This document shows, piece after piece, positions 59,846-64,000 of a DNA stretch of 64,000 nt; the first letter of the stretch is position 1, and each line of letters begins with the position of its first letter. The DNA is from Galerina marginata (taxonomy: Eukaryota > Basidiomycota > Agaricomycetes > Agaricales > Galerinaceae), in NCBI GenBank assembly GCA_023014335.1, contig JAECYW010000015.1, positions 1,426,001-1,490,000 of the forward strand, in the 5' to 3' direction. The position numbers were made by a program, and so were the translations under genes. Under the pieces are notes generated by a model. It did no database searches. It saw nothing but the letters and a program-made list of their open reading frames with translations, and was not told the origin of the DNA.

Positions 59846-61200
59846 TATCGCGTCGTGTCTTCTTGGTTGCGCCTCCCTCAGTTTCTCATGATGAATTTCG
59901 GTCTGCCAAACCCCGACGCTTGAATGTAAACGGAAATGAGCTCGGCGTCAACACAGACCATGCTTAATCTGCACTCACATAAAGCCCAGTGTGTATGTTC
60001 ACCGCATTTTTCGTCGCCTCCAGTGCACATACTGTGAGGCTGTGACCGAGTACACGCTGAAGCTTTTATGAAGATATTGGCAGGAAAGCGGCTAGTAATA
60101 TTGGCTCTTTATTTCTGGGCGCTTTCTGCGAGGTACGTCACGGTCATGGTTTGCGTTCTTTATGAGTTCGTTGTGCGGCAACTTAGACGCCAACTGGTTC
60201 CGTCGTTCGAAGCGTCCACGCAGCGCTTCCAACTGTACCTTATAGCACGGGGATTCAGAGTGTCAACGTTTTGCGGTCGAGTCTGCCCTCAGGCTCTCTG
60301 CTACCCTTCTTTGTAAGAGCTTCTCTGAATGATCGTCAGGTCGGCATTGACGAATGTCTAAGGCCTGGAGTGTACTGGTACCATGTGTAATCTTTCGACG
60401 ATTATGAGCGAGATGGACAGATGTTCGCCATCATGTGCAAATAATATTCTTTTTTGATAAATAGTCGAGTTGGACTAAATAAAAGCGAGAAACAAGAATG
60501 AATCACGTAGCTGCAAGTGCCGGCGAGACTATATTCAATTTGGGGGGAGGTATCGGGCGGGTCAATTTGTTTATATTCCTTCTCGCATTCCCTTCCCTCG
60601 AAATTTCGTATGGTCTCTCCAACATAGTACAATCCGCTCGTAACCCTCCTGCCATCCTGGTCATTAATATAGGGGTGTCCACCGCGCCATTATTAGTTGA
60701 GTATTCGAGAAGGAGCGTTAAAATTAGATCTTCGCGTATGACCCTGTAATTAGCCTTCGGCAAACAGGCACCAATTGCCGAAAGTCTCCCGAAAATCGCA
60801 CGCGTGACATGTGCAGTGCCTCGCATCGCTGATATGTAAACGCGTCTCACATGTTCCCTTCCAAGTTCCTGCTCCCTTCCTACGATACCTAAATTCACTC
60901 ACATTTCTTTCTCGGTCACTGGGCGTCATACGCACGGTAAACGCACAGTATTCCCGCAACTCGAATGTCCACCCCGGCGCCAACATCCAGAAGAGGACCC
61001 GAATACAGCGTGTGATGAGGGCAGCGGGGACATTGGCATTGGCAGGAATGGCATCCTGCCGCCTAGCCCTGGAGTCGTGCTAAAGCTGCAGATGCTAGGA
61101 TGTTCGAATTTCTGGCAAAGGGTTCAATTATCAGTGAGTTATATCAACATGAGCTGAACTTACGACGAAATTGCTGAGCTGAGCTGACCCTCTCTGCCTA
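59846..61200. other. Intergenic, no supported gene
   Basis: Contains the second copy of a 35-base repeat (60627-60661). Open frames on both strands around 60500-61080 overlap without domains. Confidence 0.35.
60627..60661 (+). repeat. Dispersed 35-base repeat, copy 2
   Basis: Same-orientation match to 56100-56134 with two mismatches. Confidence 0.6.
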
Positions 61201-61620
61201 GGTTCGTCGTCTCTGTGTTGAACAAGAACTCAACCACCTCCGTGCCGAAACGGACGACGAATACACTTCATGAGGCCAAAGATGCCATGTTCGACTTCCT
61301 ATATGCGTCTCCTTCATAGACCATCATGGAATTACAAAGCTCGTCTTCGGGATAAGCAGACGCTGGCGAAGGAGTACATCTACCGGGCTGGAAACCTGGT
61401 ACGCCTTTCATCATTGACCCATTTTATCATACTGACAATACAATATCCCATTCTTTTGCCTCTCTCTAGATATTGTTTCTGAACGAGCCAACACCCAACC
61501 TACGGGCAGTATCCCAGTCACACTTGAATTCGTGCCTGCTCCCGACGCTGACACTCAGGACTACATGGGATTCGAAGACGTATCTGCTGAACTTCTAAGG
61601 AACTTCAAACAGGACCGTCG
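61201..61620 (+). pseudogene. Probable decayed gene fragment
   Basis: Protein-like stretches occur in different frames: VRRLCVEQELNHLRAETDDE, then HEAKDAMFDFLYASPS, then KARLRDKQTLAKEYIYRAGN. After a plausible intron comes GSIPVTLEFVPAPDADTQDY to a stop at 61621. I cannot connect them with consistent splice phases, which suggests frameshifts. Family not recognised. Confidence 0.35.
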
Positions 61621-62755
61621 TTGATTTCTGGCCAACCCGTAAGCTCCTTGCTCTTTCCAGCTTTTCGACGTCCGCTGCTCATCACCCCTCTTTTCTTTCC
61701 TTCTTACAGACAGAAAGTATTGGCACCATCCGCTCCTGCCTCAGGCCTCCCGTCCCAATACAGTACGAAGACGACGTCGAAGTCTACTCCGACTCGAATT
61801 TGTTGACAAGAACGAAAATATATCGAAAAGACAAGGCAAAAAACCGATACTCCTGCAACCAAACCCGCGCCAAAGCCTTTACTCGATATCTCCACCCTAC
61901 CTATCACTTGATCACCTCCAGTTCGTAGTCATCAACCACACGCCTCAGACTGCCAGTACTCGCGACGGAGCTCCATCTACGTCGGCCTCTGTCACCAGAG
62001 AGTCGGAGGATACTCTACAGCGACAACGTTGCCCCCGTCGGCCACTGGACCCGCCCCATGCATGGCGACGAGTTCATTCCAAGGAAGAAGATCCTGTGTC
62101 GGTTTTCTAGGCTGACGGGTGCTAGGGCCGCTCCTGCTGGCGTTGGAGCTGGAGCAGCAGCCTTAATCGTGGTTGACGCAGACGCAGGAGCCGGAGCCGG
62201 AAATGACGTGGCATCAGCAGCAGAAAACGTACCTCTACCCCAACCCGCGCCACCTGCGCCAGCTGGCGAGCTGGCGAACTATGTGGCCGATGGTACCGTC
62301 AATGGAGTAGGAGTCGGAGGCGGGCTCTCCATGAGTCCATCTCGCGTGTTGGTTCGTCTGTCGTCCCTGCTGCTGTTGGAGGAGGCAGAACGGAGCTGGT
62401 AGGAATGAAGAGGTCAGATACTGGGGGCTGAAGCACGAGAACGATATTATTGACGTTGTGGTGTTGGAGGTGCGGTGCGGACTCTGCGGGTGATTTGCCT
62501 TAGTGGCAGAACGGTATGTTCCTCTTCCTTATAGTTTTTTTGTCCTTCTTTGTTCGAAATCTTACTCATTCGACGTTCTATCTTTTTCTTTTTCTCTTCT
62601 TTCTGTCCTGTGCTTCTATTTCTTTCTCGATTGTTGTGGTCGATCTAACGATGGCCTTCTTTGTCCCCTTTCCCTCTATTTCCCTCTAAATTTTCTTTTC
62701 GCATTCTCGAACCAAAAGCTAATCAACCTTTTTAGCAACTCACACAGGCTGGAAT

Positions 62756-63115
62756 ATGGACCCCTTCGTCGTCCTCTCCTCAATGAAAGTGTTCCCCACC
62801 CGCGTCGTCAGGCACCCGCCCAAACCTGTTACCGACGAGAAGCTATCCTTCCACGTCCGCCACTCCGAAACGGGCTTCCAGGTGCAGCCGCGACTAGGAC
62901 GAGCTCTCCGCAAACGACCTCATTCGCGTCGCTACTTTCTGGGTCGAAAAGATGGTCGATGACGTGGCAAAGCCGAACGACCAAACGGGGTTGTTTGCTG
63001 TTGAAGACGAGGTCGAGCCGAAAGGTCGTTGCGAGAACAAAATGAGGGAATTTGGGCTGGAGTTGGCGACGGCGAATGACCCGCCTGGGGGCGTGCGGCC
63101 TGTTCTGCGATTACG
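62756..63115 (+). pseudogene. Gene fragment with apparent frame-breaking 16-base insertion
   Basis: From ATG 62756 the frame reads about 43 residues to HSETGFQ. Skipping 16 bases gives a second frame starting DELSANDLIRVATFWVEKMV that stays open to a GTATG donor at 63116. The 16-base gap begins GT and ends AG but is far too short for an intron. It is either an insertion or a sequence error. Family not recognised. Downstream exons to 63700 could not be joined. Confidence 0.35.
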
Positions 63116-64000
63116 GTATGTTTCATAGCCTGTCGTCTTTTTTTTGCTGTGAGCTTATTCCGTCCATCCTTCTACGACGAACTGCGTCAGCGGTTGTGGT
63201 GACGGCACTGCCTTTCAGGAGGTAAAGATTGATTGCATCTGAGGTTCAGAGGAATGCACTTTTCGGGGCCATCCCATGTGGTTCTGAACGTGGCCAGGTC
63301 GTCGGTATGTCTTCGCAACAGATCCTACTTTGCCTCCATTGAGAACTGATATTTTCGTTTCTCTCAGAAGGCAGCCAACAACATCGTACAGAAATCGCAT
63401 GGCGGGGCTGCTGGTGGTCGAAAAAATGCAGGTTTACTTCCGGCCTGTCAATGAGATTCAGTCCTTGTATTAGAGGTTTTTGAGCGGAAGCAGACCGTAC
63501 TTTGCGAGAGTTTGTTAGTCTGCGAACCCTTCTTTTCGTTTTCCTTTCTGACCACATTTATCCTTTCGTCTTCCAGTTCATAGGCTCATTCTCAATGAAG
63601 CAGAATATCAAATACGCCGCGCCAGTCTCGAGTCGATCGACTAGATCCGGGGCTGTATCGAGTTCAAAGGGCCCGATGTTGACGAGCTCCTAAACCTCTC
63701 GACTCGTAAGTTTGTCCTATCCTCTGCTCTAACGCCCTCCTACTGACGATCCTCCCTTCCCAGAATCATTCAATCTATTCTTCCGCAGGTTCATCCCCTT
63801 TCTCTGATTCACTGTATATCTTCGTCCTGAAACCACTTCTTTTCCCTCTCACAGGAAACTCAAACCCTCCTCCCGCCCGCCAACTGCCCCAACAACCCTT
63901 TGCAGCTTCCTCTCTTTCTTCCAGGCCATCGGCAACGCCACGTGGCTCTGAATCAGGGGCCGCGAGTGCACTGCTGTACGCCTGCTGTGCAAGGCGTACA
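63116..64000. other. Window end, unresolved
   Basis: Possible short exons (for example 63502-63693) exist, but I cannot assemble a gene. The sequence is pyrimidine-rich and a gene may continue beyond the window. Confidence 0.3.

Noticed and set aside
62058..62402. Ala/Gly/Val-rich open frame of 114 codons
   Set aside because: Simple composition from GC-rich triplets (gcagg, ggagc), no domain; not enough to call a gene.
1..64000. CRISPR arrays, tRNA or rRNA genes
   Set aside because: None recognised by eye. The eukaryotic gene structure excludes CRISPR, and I saw no convincing tRNA cloverleaf, though a tRNA scan would be decisive.

Overview
The window reads as nuclear DNA of an Agaricomycete (mushroom-forming basidiomycete). 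Genes are multi-exon with short GT-AG introns of about 45-130 bases, plus two GC-AG cases. The families present are ones typically expanded in Agaricomycetes: F-box proteins, JmjC-like proteins, BTB and MYND proteins, Spt5-like KOW proteins and a basidiomycete DDE integrase. I cannot name the species. Exon boundaries were read by eye; where I call phases consistent, the spliced frame stays open from ATG to stop.

Left part (1-20 kb): an F-box-type protein (minus), an HMG-box regulator (plus), a ten-exon gene with N-terminal CxCG...H zinc-knuckle motifs and a C-terminal HECT-like region, a four-exon AT-hook protein, a degenerate JmjC-like gene (minus), a tandem repeat array, and a MYND-finger protein (minus).

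Centre (20.8-36.5 kb): two more members of the JmjC-like family lie head to tail on the plus strand. Between them sits the collapsed remnant of a further copy. The three full-length members share an alpha-helical N-terminal domain, a variable low-complexity middle and a C-terminal JmjC-like region, but only one keeps the HxD...H metal ligands. They are followed by an Spt5-like NGN/KOW protein and a three-exon DDE integrase.

Right part (36.5-64 kb): gene-poor DNA with foldback elements, hairpins and a LINE remnant, among which lie several short secreted-protein genes that need splicing to be seen. These are a CVNH protein between two foldback elements, a tandem pair of precursors for cationic amphipathic GFFxKL peptides, and an 86-residue protein with eight cysteines. 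A predicted membrane protein, a BTB/POZ protein and decayed gene fragments fill the rest.

The strongest candidates for something undescribed are the amphipathic-peptide precursor pair (50.2-52.7 kb), the eight-cysteine secreted protein (56.6-56.9 kb) and the JmjC-like paralog array with stepwise loss of its metal site (13.3-31.8 kb).
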